From the NCBI GenBank assembly GCA_007644065.1, contig VJWN01000014.1, forward strand, positions 1,289,359-1,353,358: 64,000 nt of DNA. The letters are read 5' to 3'. Source of the DNA: Margaritispora aquatica (lineage: Eukaryota; Ascomycota; Leotiomycetes; Helotiales; Discinellaceae). The translations under genes and the position numbers were made by a program. Shown here one piece after another: positions 46,001 to 57,300 of the stretch (its first letter is position 1; every line of letters starts with the position of its first letter). The notes below the pieces were generated by a model. That model saw only the letters and a program-made list of their open reading frames with translations. It was not told where the DNA came from and did not search any database.

Positions 46001-47428
46001 ATGGCAGAAATCATTACAAAGAACCCAGAGGTCATTGTAGAGAACCCAGAAGTCATTACAACAGACCCAGAAGTCACTCCAACAGATCCAGAAGTCACTC
46101 CAACAGACCCAGAAGTCGTTACAAAAGACCCGGAAGTCATTCCAACAGATCCAGAAGTCATCGCCGAGAAACCAGAAATTGACAACTTCGCAAACATTCA
46201 CACTTGTGCTCAGATTGTGGGCACCCAAGAGGACCGTCTTGCGCTTGACAGCGCAAGATTCTGGCCAAATGGTGCCGAGATCGTTGTGAACATGTGGGGG
46301 TAAGTTTCTTCCTTAACCATCCCACTACTCCTCTAAAAAATTCATCAGCCAGAGCGATTTTGTTCGGAGCAAGGTCATCCAATACGCCAATGTATGGACA
46401 CGCTTCGCCAATCTCACTTTCAAATTCATGGAACGTGACGCTCCTGGCGATTCTGACATTCGCGTCTCTTTCACTGCTGGTGCCGGTAGTTGGTCATGGC
46501 TCGGAACCAGGGCTTTGACTGCCTCCCAGAGCGACGCAACGATGAACTTCGGTTGGTTTGATGACAATACTTCAGATGAAGAGTTTAGCCGAGTCGTTAC
46601 TCACGAGTTCGGTCATGCTATCGGGTGCATCCACGAGCAGTCATCGCCAGTGGCTAATATCCCATGGAACAAGCCCGCAGTTTACGAGTACTACCTCCGC
46701 ACCAATGGTTGGGACAAAGCAAGGACTGATGTCAACATCTTTACCTTATATCCAGAAGAGAACACAGAGCACTCGAACTGGGATAAGACATCCATCATGT
46801 AAGTCGCTTCTGATCTCTACCTGGCTTCGGATATTTTGCATGGGTCTAACAGAGTAAACAGGCAATATCCTTATTCTGCTGAGCTCACTCTTGATGGTTC
46901 TTCTGCAGGCAATAACACCGTTCTCTCGACTATGGACAAAATATTCATCATGCGCTGCTACCCCAAGCCGGAAATTCAGCGCAACACACAAGACGGTGTC
47001 TACTTCGTCAACCGTACCCGAGGCAACCAACGTGCCAGTGGACTTGCATACTACTTGAACTTTGGAAACAACGACGGACAGGAGCCAGATGACTATGTTG
47101 AGGTTGATAATGGTGATTATACATGGTGGGAGAATGGTGGTCAAGGTAATTACTCTTTGCTCCTTCTCTTGTCAACATACTTTTGTGATGAATCATGAAT
47201 TAGGAAAATTCGGCTAACACACACTCCACAGCATCGTTTGGATCTGGTGCGCACGTTCGTAGTACTGTGAAGTGGATCATGGCCGATGACGCAGGCCGAT
47301 CGGAGCTTTTTACACGAGTTGGATTCGCGGAGAAGAACGACCAGAACTGGAATGTGTACAGAGACGATGGTAGAGTATTGTATGAGCGCGATGGGTGGCA
47401 GGTTCAAGCCATGTTCTGGGCTTTCTAG
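46001..47428 (+). CDS. Metzincin (astacin-like) zinc metalloprotease without signal peptide
   Basis: Predicted zinc peptidase of 409 aa. Exons are 46001-46299, 46349-46798, 46862-47145 and 47232-47428. The catalytic site is complete: H185-E186-F-G-H189-A-I-G192-C-I-H195-E196, the astacin-type HExxHxxGxxHE, followed by a Met-turn SIMQYP with M250 (its codon is split by intron 2). Residues 8-56 are seven copies of a 7-residue unit [N/D]PEVxxx. Residues about 290-409 form a second domain shared with the gene at 43469. The start codon follows an A/C-rich leader, and the N-terminus MAEIITKNPEV has no hydrophobic stretch. The enzyme is thus predicted to stay inside the cell or leave by an unconventional route, unlike typical astacins. 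No propeptide with an inhibitory Cys or Asp switch is obvious. Confidence 0.83.
46022..46168 (+). repeat. 21-bp coding tandem repeat
   Basis: Seven consecutive 21-bp units encoding [N/D]PEVxxx, with a partial eighth (KPEI) to about 46180. Units differ mostly at third positions and in the last three residues, so the array is not brand new. Confidence 0.9.
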
Positions 47429-47746
47429 ATCATGATGCATCGCTTAGCGTGGATTATTAGTGTGAGATGAGAGGAGTTGAATTGGGGTTTGGGTGTTTGA
47501 ACAGAGTAAATGCATAGATAGGCGTCCAAACAAATTATTTTATTTTAATACCTCAAAAGATTGTTTGGGATTTGATAGCCAAGAGATATGAGCTACTGTT
47601 GTCATTAAGATCATTCAATTTGCAGTATCTCATGTTTCTCCAGCCCAATGTCTAGCATTCAAAATACCACGCAGATCTTATCGTGAAGCTGGACTCCTCC
47701 ATTGCCCGCAAAAAAAGGTTCAATCCTTACTTAAAGTCATCAAAGA
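47429..47746. other. Short intergenic stretch
   Basis: 318 bp between the convergent protease and small Cys/His-rich genes. Nothing seen beyond probable 3' UTRs. Confidence 0.5.
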
Positions 47747-48067
47747 TCAAGTCCTCTCGCTCCGTCTGTTCCTCCACATAACACACATAATAACAGACCT
47801 CCATCTCCCTTTGATATTAATCCAATTCTTTCTTTGTATCTCTCTGATCTCTAAATTCCTCTGCTTCTCTCTCACAGCAATCGCAGCCAATTTGATGCAT
47901 ATCCAGCAAATCTCGTTTTTGGGGTAATTTTTGACCTGCTCATAGTCCTGACAGTTCCTGCCGCGGTCATCAAGCCCCTCGTAAGTTTCCAGATGGTGCT
48001 TGCAGATAGCATGATTTTCAAGCAAAACATGGTTGCAAGAGTACTTCTGGCGTTCGACGCGACACAT
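47747..48067 (-). CDS. Small Cys/His-rich protein, local family member B
   Basis: Predicted 106-aa protein of unknown function. It begins MCRVERQKYSCNHVLLENHA and thus repeats the head of member A (MC-x5-KY-x-C-x-H-like). Later cysteines are AICKHH, RNCQDY and a CWIC knuckle at about residue 54. The tail is strongly basic (NWINIKGRWRSVIM, then WRNRRSERT), possibly for nucleic-acid or membrane binding. One exon. A zinc ribbon is plausible from the C-x-H / C-x2-C arrangement but not proven. Confidence 0.55.
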   Translation of the reverse strand: MCRVERQKYSCNHVLLENHAICKHHLETYEGLDDRGRNCQDYEQVKNYPKNEICWICIKLAAIAVREKQRNLEIREIQRKNWINIKGRWRSVIMCVMWRNRRSERT

Positions 48068-49158
48068 TGTATTGTTTTGGTTCCGCTTGTAATTGTGTAT
48101 GTTCTTAAATGGAGTGGTGAATCTGGGGCGAGGTTCGTGGTCTTATTGCTCGCCAATAGAAGTTTGCCTGAATATCTGAATCAGCAACTCGCTATTCTCT
48201 GAGCTCCGTAGCATCTAGAAGTAGAAAGTTAATTCTTCATGAGGCATTCAGATGTTAATTAAATTGTAGTTACCTATTATCGAACGAGTGTCCTTTCTTT
48301 CGTTGTGGTATGATGTCCGGGTCTCTTCTTTGTGGGGAGCAACAACCATATGACCCGACTGTATAAGGAGGACAAAGTACGGAACTTGCCAGCTCCCGAT
48401 AGAAGGGAAGGCCTATCGAGGTCTCAGGCGTGACTCCCTTCTGCGACCAACCACTTCCAGCTTTCTCGCAAACAAATGCTGCTTTATGTCCCTTACCGAT
48501 AACTCCGAAGACCTCCAATATTAGCGAGCAAGGGCGTGATAAGATTTCAGCTTGTGTGAGTAGTTGAGAGGCAGATGCAGGTACGATACACATATTTCGC
48601 CAGGACCGTATTGATTCAATACGCAATGCTCGACGTCCATTCTTTTTCGGTCGGTGAATCTTGCATTTCATCGTAGTTGGTCATCCTCCAGACTGCTGCT
48701 TTAAGCGAGGTCCTAAATAGGGGTATTTCCGCAACACTGCCTCCACTTTGTCTCAGACAGCTCAGAAGGCTTGCACTCAGATAGCCTTCCAGCGAATAGA
48801 TACTTCTAATTCTCGTATCCTGTTTTCTGTGTACTCGTCACTGATTTGTCAATTTGGAGGCATGCTGGAACAACTTCGAATGGTTTACTACAACGTTCGC
48901 AAGCGGAGTCATTCCAGGCAACTTGTCACACGAGGAAATGCAATATGGTCAGTCGTGTTTATTTTAGGAAGCCTCATGGCTTTTTCTTCAGTTATCTATT
49001 TGCTAGCCCACACGGCTAGCACTCATGGTAACGTTACTTATCTTTCGATGCCTGGGAGGCACTTACTCCTAAGTATGTGGGAGTCTCAGTAGGGCAACAC
49101 ATCCACCTCCAGGCTACTACCTGAGGGACCCGAAGGGACCCTAAACAAGTAGATTAGA
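48068..49158. other. Intergenic; one weak reading frame
   Basis: About 1.1 kb. A minus-strand frame at 48270-48593 starts MCIVPASASQ and could be a further, diverged small gene (107 aa, 6 Cys), but it lacks the C-x-H head, so I do not call it. Confidence 0.3.
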
Positions 49159-49473
49159 CTACGCATGCGCGAAGCTATTATCAAATCTCCAAGGCTTATT
49201 GACAGCATCTGAAAGCAGCTCGGATTGTGTAGGAGCTCGCTTCCAGAACTGCCACCACTTCTTCCCCTCCTTACCTGCACGAAACTTCTTCGTGCAAGCA
49301 GCGCAGCGAAAGGGACGGTTGAATTCTTCAACGCGCCAGGTGACGGTGTCCTGTGGTCCGACGAAGGATGATTCAATCTCCTTTTTGACATGTCCGCAGG
49401 CGTGGATGAAGTGGTAGATGGTGGAGTTGATTGTGGTTGGCCGTGTGCTTCCTGAGGGAGTTGAAAAGGTCAT
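49159..49473 (-). CDS. Small Cys/His-rich protein, local family member C
   Basis: Predicted 104-aa protein. It has a longer lead (MTFSTPSGSTRPTTIN) before the shared core IYHFIHACGHVKKE, followed by RPFRCAACTKKF. This makes a C-x-H ... C-x2-C pair that could bind one zinc. A Trp/Lys-rich patch (GKKWWQFWKRAP) follows. No signal peptide or membrane helix. Of the group it is the best zinc-ribbon candidate. Function unknown. Confidence 0.55.
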   Translation of the reverse strand: MTFSTPSGSTRPTTINSTIYHFIHACGHVKKEIESSFVGPQDTVTWRVEEFNRPFRCAACTKKFRAGKEGKKWWQFWKRAPTQSELLSDAVNKPWRFDNSFAHA

Positions 49474-49740
49474 TTTGTTTAAGAGTTCTGGGATATTTGG
49501 TCTCGTTGTAGTAGTTGATATTTCTTTTGAGTTTGTAATATGATAGCCAAGGGAGTTGATGATTGATGAAGGATTCTCATCTGAGCAGTAAAGTAATCTT
49601 ACTTCTACACTTTCCTTCCACCTCTATTCTCAAATTTTATTGTCGCGTTCTGTTATGAATTCAAAAACCGTAAGAGATTGTCTCAACTATTCTTTAAACA
49701 CTAAACCCAACTCTCTTATACAAATTTCTCTCACCACACC

Positions 49741-49992
49741 TCACCATTCTCTTTGAACGCTCTGCTCCTCAACTTCAAGCAAATCCAGAGCCTTCAGTAA
49801 GACTCTTCTCAGGAACAGTCTCAAACGACTTGGACCATTCTTTCTCTGACACTCCATACACGAAGTGGAACGATTGATGAATTGGCTATTGATGTTCATG
49901 GGGCCACAGAAATAAGGAGGAGCCCGACCACAATCGCTTGTTCGGATGAGTGTGCAATGACACGAATACTCGTAGATCAAGGTGCTGCACAT
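49741..49992 (-). CDS. Small Cys/His-rich protein, local family member D
   Basis: Predicted 83-aa protein, start chosen at 49992 because it gives MCSTLIYEYSCHC, the shared head. Cysteines continue as TSDCGRAPPYFCGP and TSCMECQRK, so the C-x-C / C-x2-C layout resembles members A and B. The C-terminal half is an amphipathic basic helix (RLRLFLRRVLLKALDLLEVE). One exon, no signal peptide. The function is unknown and the gene is short. Confidence 0.5.
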   Translation of the reverse strand: MCSTLIYEYSCHCTLIRTSDCGRAPPYFCGPMNINSQFINRSTSCMECQRKNGPSRLRLFLRRVLLKALDLLEVEEQSVQREW

Positions 49993-50769
49993 TTTGATAT
50001 AGTGGTATTGCTGGTTGATTGGTGATGGTGTTTGGGCATTCCATCTCTGGTGGAACTTCTGCTTTCTTATGGACATGGAAGGCATATTTACACATGCTGT
50101 TCTGAGAAGAATTTTCTTGTTACCACCAGTAGGATCTTGTTCTTCTTCTATAAGGTTTGAGAAATCGATATGCAAAGAAAAGGCACAATGGCTATTGTTA
50201 AAATTGCAACTGTTCAGGATGCCAGCATCATCTCATTCGCTGAACAAGAAGCTCTTTATCTGAATAGACAAAAGCTATTTCGTGACTCTGGATCCCTTGA
50301 ACTAGAGTTCGCGAGAATTCTTTGTCTTCATTCATCGTTAACATTCTGTTCCAAAGATAGCACCAGTTCAAGAGAGGCATACAAGGATGTTTCCGAAGCT
50401 CTGATCTCGGAAAATTTTTCCTCTCTAACATGGTACGAAGAAAGCTTTGCAGACATAAAAAATAAGACAAAACACTAACCTCAAATCTCACGTTTTTTGT
50501 TCTATACAAGTCCGTTGTCATGTACCCGACGCCCGCTTGTTTCGAACTTTCTCACAGCAGTTCCAGAACACACTCTTCTCATTTCAGATAAGACCCTAAC
50601 AATGCCTCACTCTCCTATCGCAACCCCATCCTCTCCGAAACCAGTTAAAACTTACCTACTCCCACTAACCAAAACAGCTTTCCATTCCCCAATATCCACA
50701 TCTAACCACAATCTAGAAACCACCATCACCATCCCTAGAACCAAACACAATTTTACCAAACCTCAAAAA
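49993..50769. other. Intergenic between divergent small genes
   Basis: About 780 bp; presumably the promoters of members D (minus) and E (plus). 50600-50769 is an A/C-rich leader-like sequence. Confidence 0.4.
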
Positions 50770-50964
50770 ATGTGCATCCTGCACACAACAACCCACACTT
50801 GCGGGTTCACCAAAACCCTCGTCACCCGCTGCTGGGCACAGGCTGAGCACTCCCCCGGATACGAGACGTGTCCGCGCTACGCTGAAGCGGCGCCTGTGTT
50901 GGCTGGTAGGGCGTGCGATGCTTGTCGTGTGAAGGGGTGGAGGGGATTGTTGGGCATCCATTAG
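50770..50964 (+). CDS. Small Cys/His-rich protein, local family member E
   Basis: Predicted 64-aa protein. It starts MCILHTTTHTCGFTKTLVTRC and continues with cysteines at YETCPRY and GRACDACRVKGW, giving the same early C / late C-x2-C plan in the smallest form. The start at 50770 follows an A/C-rich run (CCTCAAAAAATG), typical of fungal start contexts. It is opposite in strand to members A-D. Coding status is plausible, not certain. Confidence 0.5.
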   Translation: MCILHTTTHTCGFTKTLVTRCWAQAEHSPGYETCPRYAEAAPVLAGRACDACRVKGWRGLLGIH

Positions 50965-51901
50965 GGAGTGTCTTGTGGTGATGTTTCTGGTAGGAGATTA
51001 CTGATCATTAGGATAAGCGGTAAGTAAGAGAGGCAGGAGTGAGAAAAAGAGATAGCTTGTTCTGAGAGGTAACGTAAGTTGACATGATGGGGGAGTGAGT
51101 ATGCCTAGTTTGTATGAACGAAATTTCACAGAATTAGCCATCGAAAATATAGAAACATGTTGAAGACATATTGTATGTATTGAAGCGAAAGTTGCTAGTG
51201 ACGATGACATGTGTCAGTCTGTGTGAATTCAAATATCTTAAGATATTTCAAATCCAAAACAAGGAAACGTAGATGTAGGAGGTTGATCAAGACCAATGTG
51301 TGATTCTGGCACTCTCTTTGGCTCGTAGTATCGACTACGACGATTTTCGCCAGGATCGGAACAGTAGAGCTTTTGTGACATCTGATTGTATTTGGCGTTC
51401 GAAGATAATCATTTGTCCTCTGCAATCCAAAGATTTCCATTCGGATCTATTATATGACCGCGCTAGCCATTTATCTAATAAGAAATTAGCTTGAGCTCCT
51501 CACTTAAACAAACAAAAGGATTGCCCATACCTTGAAACTCCATCAAAATCAAAACCTGACTGTTTGTACTCAGAGGCCTCGAAATTACCGAGACGTCATT
51601 TGGCAATTTTAAAGCTAAGTAATGACTTGTAGGTGGTTAGAGGAATATGGCTCAATTCTCAATGGGCCTGTTTATCCATCGGGTCAGTTGACTAGCACCT
51701 GCGTTTCTCCGGTAAATCCTGGCTTGTGATTGTGGTAGCCGAAGGATAACCAAGTAGATCCAGTCGTAGCACTCTCATTTGTTCAAACCCTACCCGTGTT
51801 CGCTCTACAGTCCCAAATTCATCAATTGTAACATTTATCATAAACGATCTCCTTTCCTGATCGGTTTTCATAAATTCATTGCGTTTGGGTATCTTATAGG
51901 T
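50965..51901. other. Intergenic, no gene seen
   Basis: About 940 bp between convergent genes. No supported frame, RNA or repeat. Confidence 0.45.
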
Positions 51902-53880
51902 TCATATACTCCTTCCCTCTAATACTAGTGCCGCCCTCTCAAGAAAAGCATTTGCTTGCTTGAGCTGCCGCAAGAGGCCTCCAGAATCATTTTTGTTGCT
52001 GACTTGTCCTGCAATTCGTTTCAACAGTAATTCTGTACCGACCATTTTGCTACTATTTTCGTCATGTGAAGATTTTGCAAGATCAATGACCAACTCAATA
52101 TCTTGAACAGCACTGTTGAGACTGTCCTGACTCTGGAAGAGTGTTAGATTAGACCCATCAATTAGGAATGGAACACAAACCAATGCTTTAGCAGTTCTAT
52201 TTTCATGATCAATGCGGACCTTATCCATATTCAAAGCCACTTGCTCCCTCTCTGCTCGAATTCGACAGATTTGCTCTCTCAGGTCTAGTTTTCGCTTCTG
52301 CTCATCGCGAAGACGTCTCTGTAAAGAATCTCCATTGTCTAGATTAATGGTCTATTGAAATTAGCTGGGAATTGAGATTAGGTATAGGGCAACCAACATG
52401 CTCAAGCAGTCGAGTTTCCAATTCTCTCCCAAAAATTTCTATGGCATCCCATTTGGTTTTCAGCTCCTTCCTGAACAATCGATCCTCAGTTGTAGTGCCG
52501 ATCTCCTCATAGCGTTCAAGTGTAGAGGTAACACTCTCCTGGCAGACTTGACTCAGCACATCTATAACATTTGGGCCTCCTTGTTTTGGCCGAACTATTG
52601 GCGCATTCAGGACATCCACATCATGTTCGCCATCACCATATATCGCGCCTTCTGTTAAGCGATGAACGATAACGGGTATGGGAGTACCCAGGCGTTTTTG
52701 TTTTTGATTCGATGATTGTTTCTTGGATTTTGACTTGAGCTGTGTCTGGGCTTTTGCAGTGGTCTTGGGTTGTCGTTGTTGCACAGGGCTAAGACTGACC
52801 CGAGGCCTAACTTTTCGTTTCTTAGATACAACTGGTGATACTGTCTTATTAGGTGTAGAGGTTGTTTTAGGTCGTGGAAGTGCTATGCGTGATGATCGTC
52901 GCCTGTTCTTCTGCAATGCAAGAGCTGCTTGTTGGTCATCTATTTCTTCAGCCTGTTCTTCCTCTTCAAATTCAAGCTCGGGCAATGAATCTACGATCCT
53001 TTTCCTCCGCTTTGTATCACGAATCGGCTGTTCAAAGGATACATTATCGACGTCATGCACCGCTTGTGATATTTCCTGGGATAGATCAGGAGATATATCT
53101 CGAAGCATCGGCGCCTTCCTCTTTCGCTTTTTCTGTGGAACTGGTGATGTCTCTTCATCCTCATCGCTGCTCTCCAACACGTTCTGTAGTCGTGAGCTTG
53201 TGAGTGCAACCTTTTCAACAGTGCGTGTCCTTCGTCCACTTCCTGGTGCGTTTAAAGGACTCTCTGTAACCTCTTCCACTGCCCTAACCGGGGTCGCTTG
53301 TCTCTCAGGGACAGCACTTGGTAATATTGTCTCTTCAACAGCAGACTCGGTAAGCGGCGCTATTGTAGAAACGTCTGTGGATTTCGCCTGGGAATCGGTG
53401 ATCAGTGATTCATCCGCCAATGTATGTATATCCTGCCGTGGCGTCCTCCTTGATGACCGTGTGCTCCGAGAAGAAAGAGGTGGGTCAGTATCAAGCTTCC
53501 TCAGCTTGGCAGAAGTATTCGCATTATGAATTGGCTGCCTTTGGATAATGGGCGTTGAAGACGACTCATTTTCAGCAGGCAGGTTGATGTTCTTAGATAT
53601 TCGTGTGGTAGAAAGTTGGGCCGACAATGATTGAGGAGTTGGCTGTGCCTCGGAAGGAGGGGTAGGAGAAGCTGATGGAGCCACTGGTGCGAATACAAGG
53701 CCAAATTCAACATCACCAACGTGTCGTGTGCTACTAGGTGTGAGTTCTTTGCTAACGAGTACGATTTGGGGTAGAATTCCTCACTTGGCTCCACGCATCC
53801 GCTGCTGTAGTCGTTCTTCACGAGCTGAGATATATTAGCAGATATTCCAGAATGATTATCCTCCGCATCTTACAGGCCAT
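51902..53880 (-). CDS. Probable inner-kinetochore protein, CENP-U/Ame1/Mis17-like
   Basis: Nuclear protein of about 594-610 aa. Minus-strand exons are 53880-53874 (7 nt, ATG GCC T), 53824-53785, 53733-52398 and 52351-51902, with an optional 48-bp in-frame intron at 52180-52133. The start reads MASREERLQQRMRGAN. The long middle is disordered, basic and Ser/Thr/Pro-rich, with AT-hook-like and nuclear-signal patches (KKRKRKAP, TKRRKR, RPRVSLSP). The conserved C-terminal block has IPVIVHRLTEGAIYGDG, NVIDVLSQVCQE, WDAIEIFGRELETRLLEH and a coiled coil (RDEQKRKLDLREQICRIRAE). In fungi this block is the Ame1/CENP-U signature as I recall it. The alternative is another AT-hook kinetochore or chromatin protein. 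Donor GTTGGT at 52397 is non-consensus. Confidence 0.6.
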
Positions 53881-54397
53881 CTTGAAAGTTGATACTTCTA
53901 TTGCCTCGAGTGAGGCAGATCTTCATGAAGCTGCTGTTTGCCCGTGGTTCCCGTCGCACCGTCGCGTTCCAAGTTGTTATCGACGCGATTGATCCGTTCC
54001 GTGTTTTGTGTCATGTGATTACCCCGGATTTCCATTTTTAGGTGGTGGGGTGGCATCTCAAACCTCACTTTATTCTCACTGGCGCAGAGTCATGATCGGT
54101 GCTCAGTGGAATTCCCTGAAACAATCCCCCGCACTCGTTTCCTTGGGGTGCATCAGCCATTCATGCATCCCGTTTGGTGCGCATATCAATCATTCATTAC
54201 CTGACCTTAATCATCCACTCATCAATGGTCAGCTGAGTCGAATGTCTCTTGTCTCTTTCATTCTTCTTTAGCTTGTTTCCATACTGTATTTCAAACTCGT
54301 CACATCTCCCAATTATTCTTTCATATTAACCGGTATATTGCCCATATCAGCCATAGTAGGTAATTCGTGATCAGTGATCAGTGATCAGTAAGTGATC
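53881..54397. promoter_or_regulatory. Divergent upstream region with GTGATCA repeats
   Basis: 517 bp between the divergent kinetochore and glycoside hydrolase genes. Three perfect tandem heptamers GTGATCA at 54367-54387, and a fourth at 54392-54398 that overlaps the A of the hydrolase ATG. Confidence 0.5.
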
Positions 54398-57300
54398 ATG
54401 GAATACCTCAAGTCCCTCTTCAGTGAGGCCTTGCAAAGGCGGGTTGACCAGTCTGAGGATTTGACACCGAGCAAAACTCCAAATCCTCTAACATATCCCA
54501 AAGCCTCTGAACCATTCAGCATTGAACTATTTCGAGCTCCTACCTCGGAATACAGAGGATGTCCACTGTGGTCATGGAACACGAAGCTGGAGAAGAGCAA
54601 GATGCTTCGTCAAATAGACAATTACGAAGCTATGGGTCTCGGGGGTTTTCATATGCATGTCCGGACTGGACTTGACACGGAGTATATGGGTACAGAATTT
54701 ATGGACATTGTCAGAGCCTGCGTTGAGTATGCGGAGAGCAAGAACATGATGGCATGCTTGTATGTGTCCTTCGGTGACTGCTTGAATGTTGATGCTGACA
54801 TTGGAGATATGATGACGATCGTTGGCCTTCCGGAGCTGCTGGAGGACTAGTCACAAAGAAATACCCAGAACATCGAGGAAAGCACATACTATTTACGCCT
54901 CGTGTCTATGGGCAGGGTGTGCTCGATGGGTATGTTTACGTTTCGATCAAATGAATATTGAATGAAATTAGTTCTTTGTTAGCTAATACAGCATCACCTA
55001 GTGACCGAGCGCCGACATCAGCTAGAGCTTGTCGAAGTGAGCTTGGTAACCTACTTGCCAGCTATGATATCGAGTTAGATGAGAATGGCTGCCTCAAATC
55101 AAGTCGTATGCTTAAACCTGGTGAGACTGGATCTAACGTCTGGTATGCTTACGAAGAATGCAATCCGCCTTCTCCGTGGTTCAATGGCCAAACTTATATC
55201 GACACATTTAGTGTGCCAGCTATGTCGAAATTCATTGAAAGTACCCATGAAGTCTACAAAGCAAAGATAGGAGACAAATTCGGCACCACCGTTCCTTGCA
55301 TTTTTACAGATGAACCTCAATTTGCTACAAAGACTCAGTTAAATGACCCAAGGGCCGACAATGATTGTTTCCTACCTTGGACAACAGACATGCCAGAATC
55401 CTTTCAAAAAGCCTACTCGGCAGACTTGGTCGCTGATCTTCCTCAAATCTTTTGGGATCTTCCATATGGGAAACCCAGCTTGGCACGCTATCGATGGCAT
55501 GATCACACATGTGAGAGGTTTGTAACGGCATTCATGGATCAATTATCAACATGGTGTCGGAAGAATGGAATCATCCTGAACGGTCACATGATGGAGGAGC
55601 CCACCTTATACTCGCAAACAACAGCTTTGGGAGAAGTGATGCGTGCCTACAGAAATCAAGAGATGCCTGGAATGGATCTACTTTGTGACTGGACTGAATA
55701 CAATACAGCAAAGCAATGTTCAAGTGTCTCACGCCAAAATGGGACACGAGGAACCATGACTGAGATCTACGGTGTAACACACTGGTATTTCACATTTGAA
55801 GGCCACAAAGGCTGCGGAGATTGGCAGGCTGCCCTTGGCATCACTTTTCGAGTTCAGCATTTGACTTGGGTGAGTATGGCTGGGGAAGGAAAAAGAGATT
55901 ATCCTGCATGTATTGGCTACCAATCCCCTTGGTTCAAGGAGTATGGCTATATTGAGGATCACTTTGCACGAGTCGGGGTAGCGATGACAAGAGGCAAAGC
56001 AGTCACACGAGTCGGGGTTATTCATCCGATCGAAAGCTATTGGTTGGCATTTGGTCCAAATAACGTTGGGGATGAACTGGGAAATCGAGATCGAGCATTT
56101 GGGGAATTGACTAATTGGCTTCTATATGGTCTGATCGACTTTGACTTCATTGCTGAGAGTCTCCTTCCAAATCAGAATGATGGAAAGCAACATGGAAAGA
56201 AGCTTCAGGTTGGGAAGTGCTTCTATGATGTGGTCGTTGTTCCTAATCTAAAGACGATACGGTCAACGACACTAAAGATTTTGAGAGCTTTTGCTGCAGC
56301 GGGAGGAAAGGTTATTATTGCTGGAAGTCAAGCCGCGTTCATTGATGCACAATTATCTACGAATATTCCCACGGTCCAGCAAAGTCAAAATATATCGTGG
56401 GGTCAGCAAAGCGTTCTTAGTGCTCTCGACGAGTTCCGCGAAATCAGGATCGTGACAGATAGGAATGTACTATCCGAGAGACTCCTGCACCAAATTCGAG
56501 AGGATGGCGATGAAAGATTTGTGTTCATCTGCAACACGGATCGAGACTCGCCTGCCAATACCACGATACATTTGAAAGGCAGCTGGAAGGTTATCAAGCT
56601 GGACACTCTTTCGGGCGAGGACAGCGTGGTGAGAAGCAATACAGTCGATGGATGGACAGCATTCCCATACCGCTTTGAGGGATGCGCTAGTCTTCTAGTG
56701 CGACTTCTTCCATTGCCAGCCTCTGAGTTATTGCTTCCACTACTGGTACCCATCATCGAGGAAGAATCGACAGCAGAAATAGTCCTCAACAGTGTCAAGC
56801 TCTCAGAACCGAATGTTCTAATGCTCGATTATGCAGAATACCAGATGGACGATGGCGAATGGTCTCCGAGATACGAAATCCTACAGATTGACAACAATAT
56901 TCGCCGAAGGTTAAATATGCCATTTAAAGGCACAGCATGGAAACAGCCATGGGCAGTGCCAGCATCTGAACGAGCACCAGTTGCGAAGATCACAACGGTA
57001 TTCAAATTCGAATCATTCATAGATATCGAAGATGCTTCAATGCTTGCCCTTGAAGATGCGGAAAATATGATAATTTCCGTCAATCATGTTCTAATTCCGT
57101 CGTCAAAGAAGGATCAAAGCGGATGGTGGGTTGATGAGGACATCAAAACTGTCGACATTCCTCCCCATACCATCAAACAAGGTATCAATGAGGTTTCTCT
57201 CACATACCCATTTGGATTTCTGACGAATGTGGAACGAATTTATGTCTTGGGTAATTTTGGAGTGCGAGTCAACGGGAATACGATCACGATGCATCCTCTC

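Noticed and set aside
45964..46228. Minus-strand frames with regular SG/DF repeats
   Set aside because: Antisense shadow of the 21-bp repeat array of the protease gene.
48270..48593. Possible sixth small Cys-rich gene (MCIVPASASQ start)
   Set aside because: Lacks the C-x-H head and C-x2-C knuckle that define its neighbours.
48748..49092. 114-aa plus-strand frame with one hydrophobic stretch
   Set aside because: No good start context and no homologous motif; it would need transcript evidence.
54392..54850. A separate 150-aa protein before the large hydrolase
   Set aside because: It ends in read-through of intron 54760-54806; splicing restores LYDDDRWPSGAAGG and joins the hydrolase.
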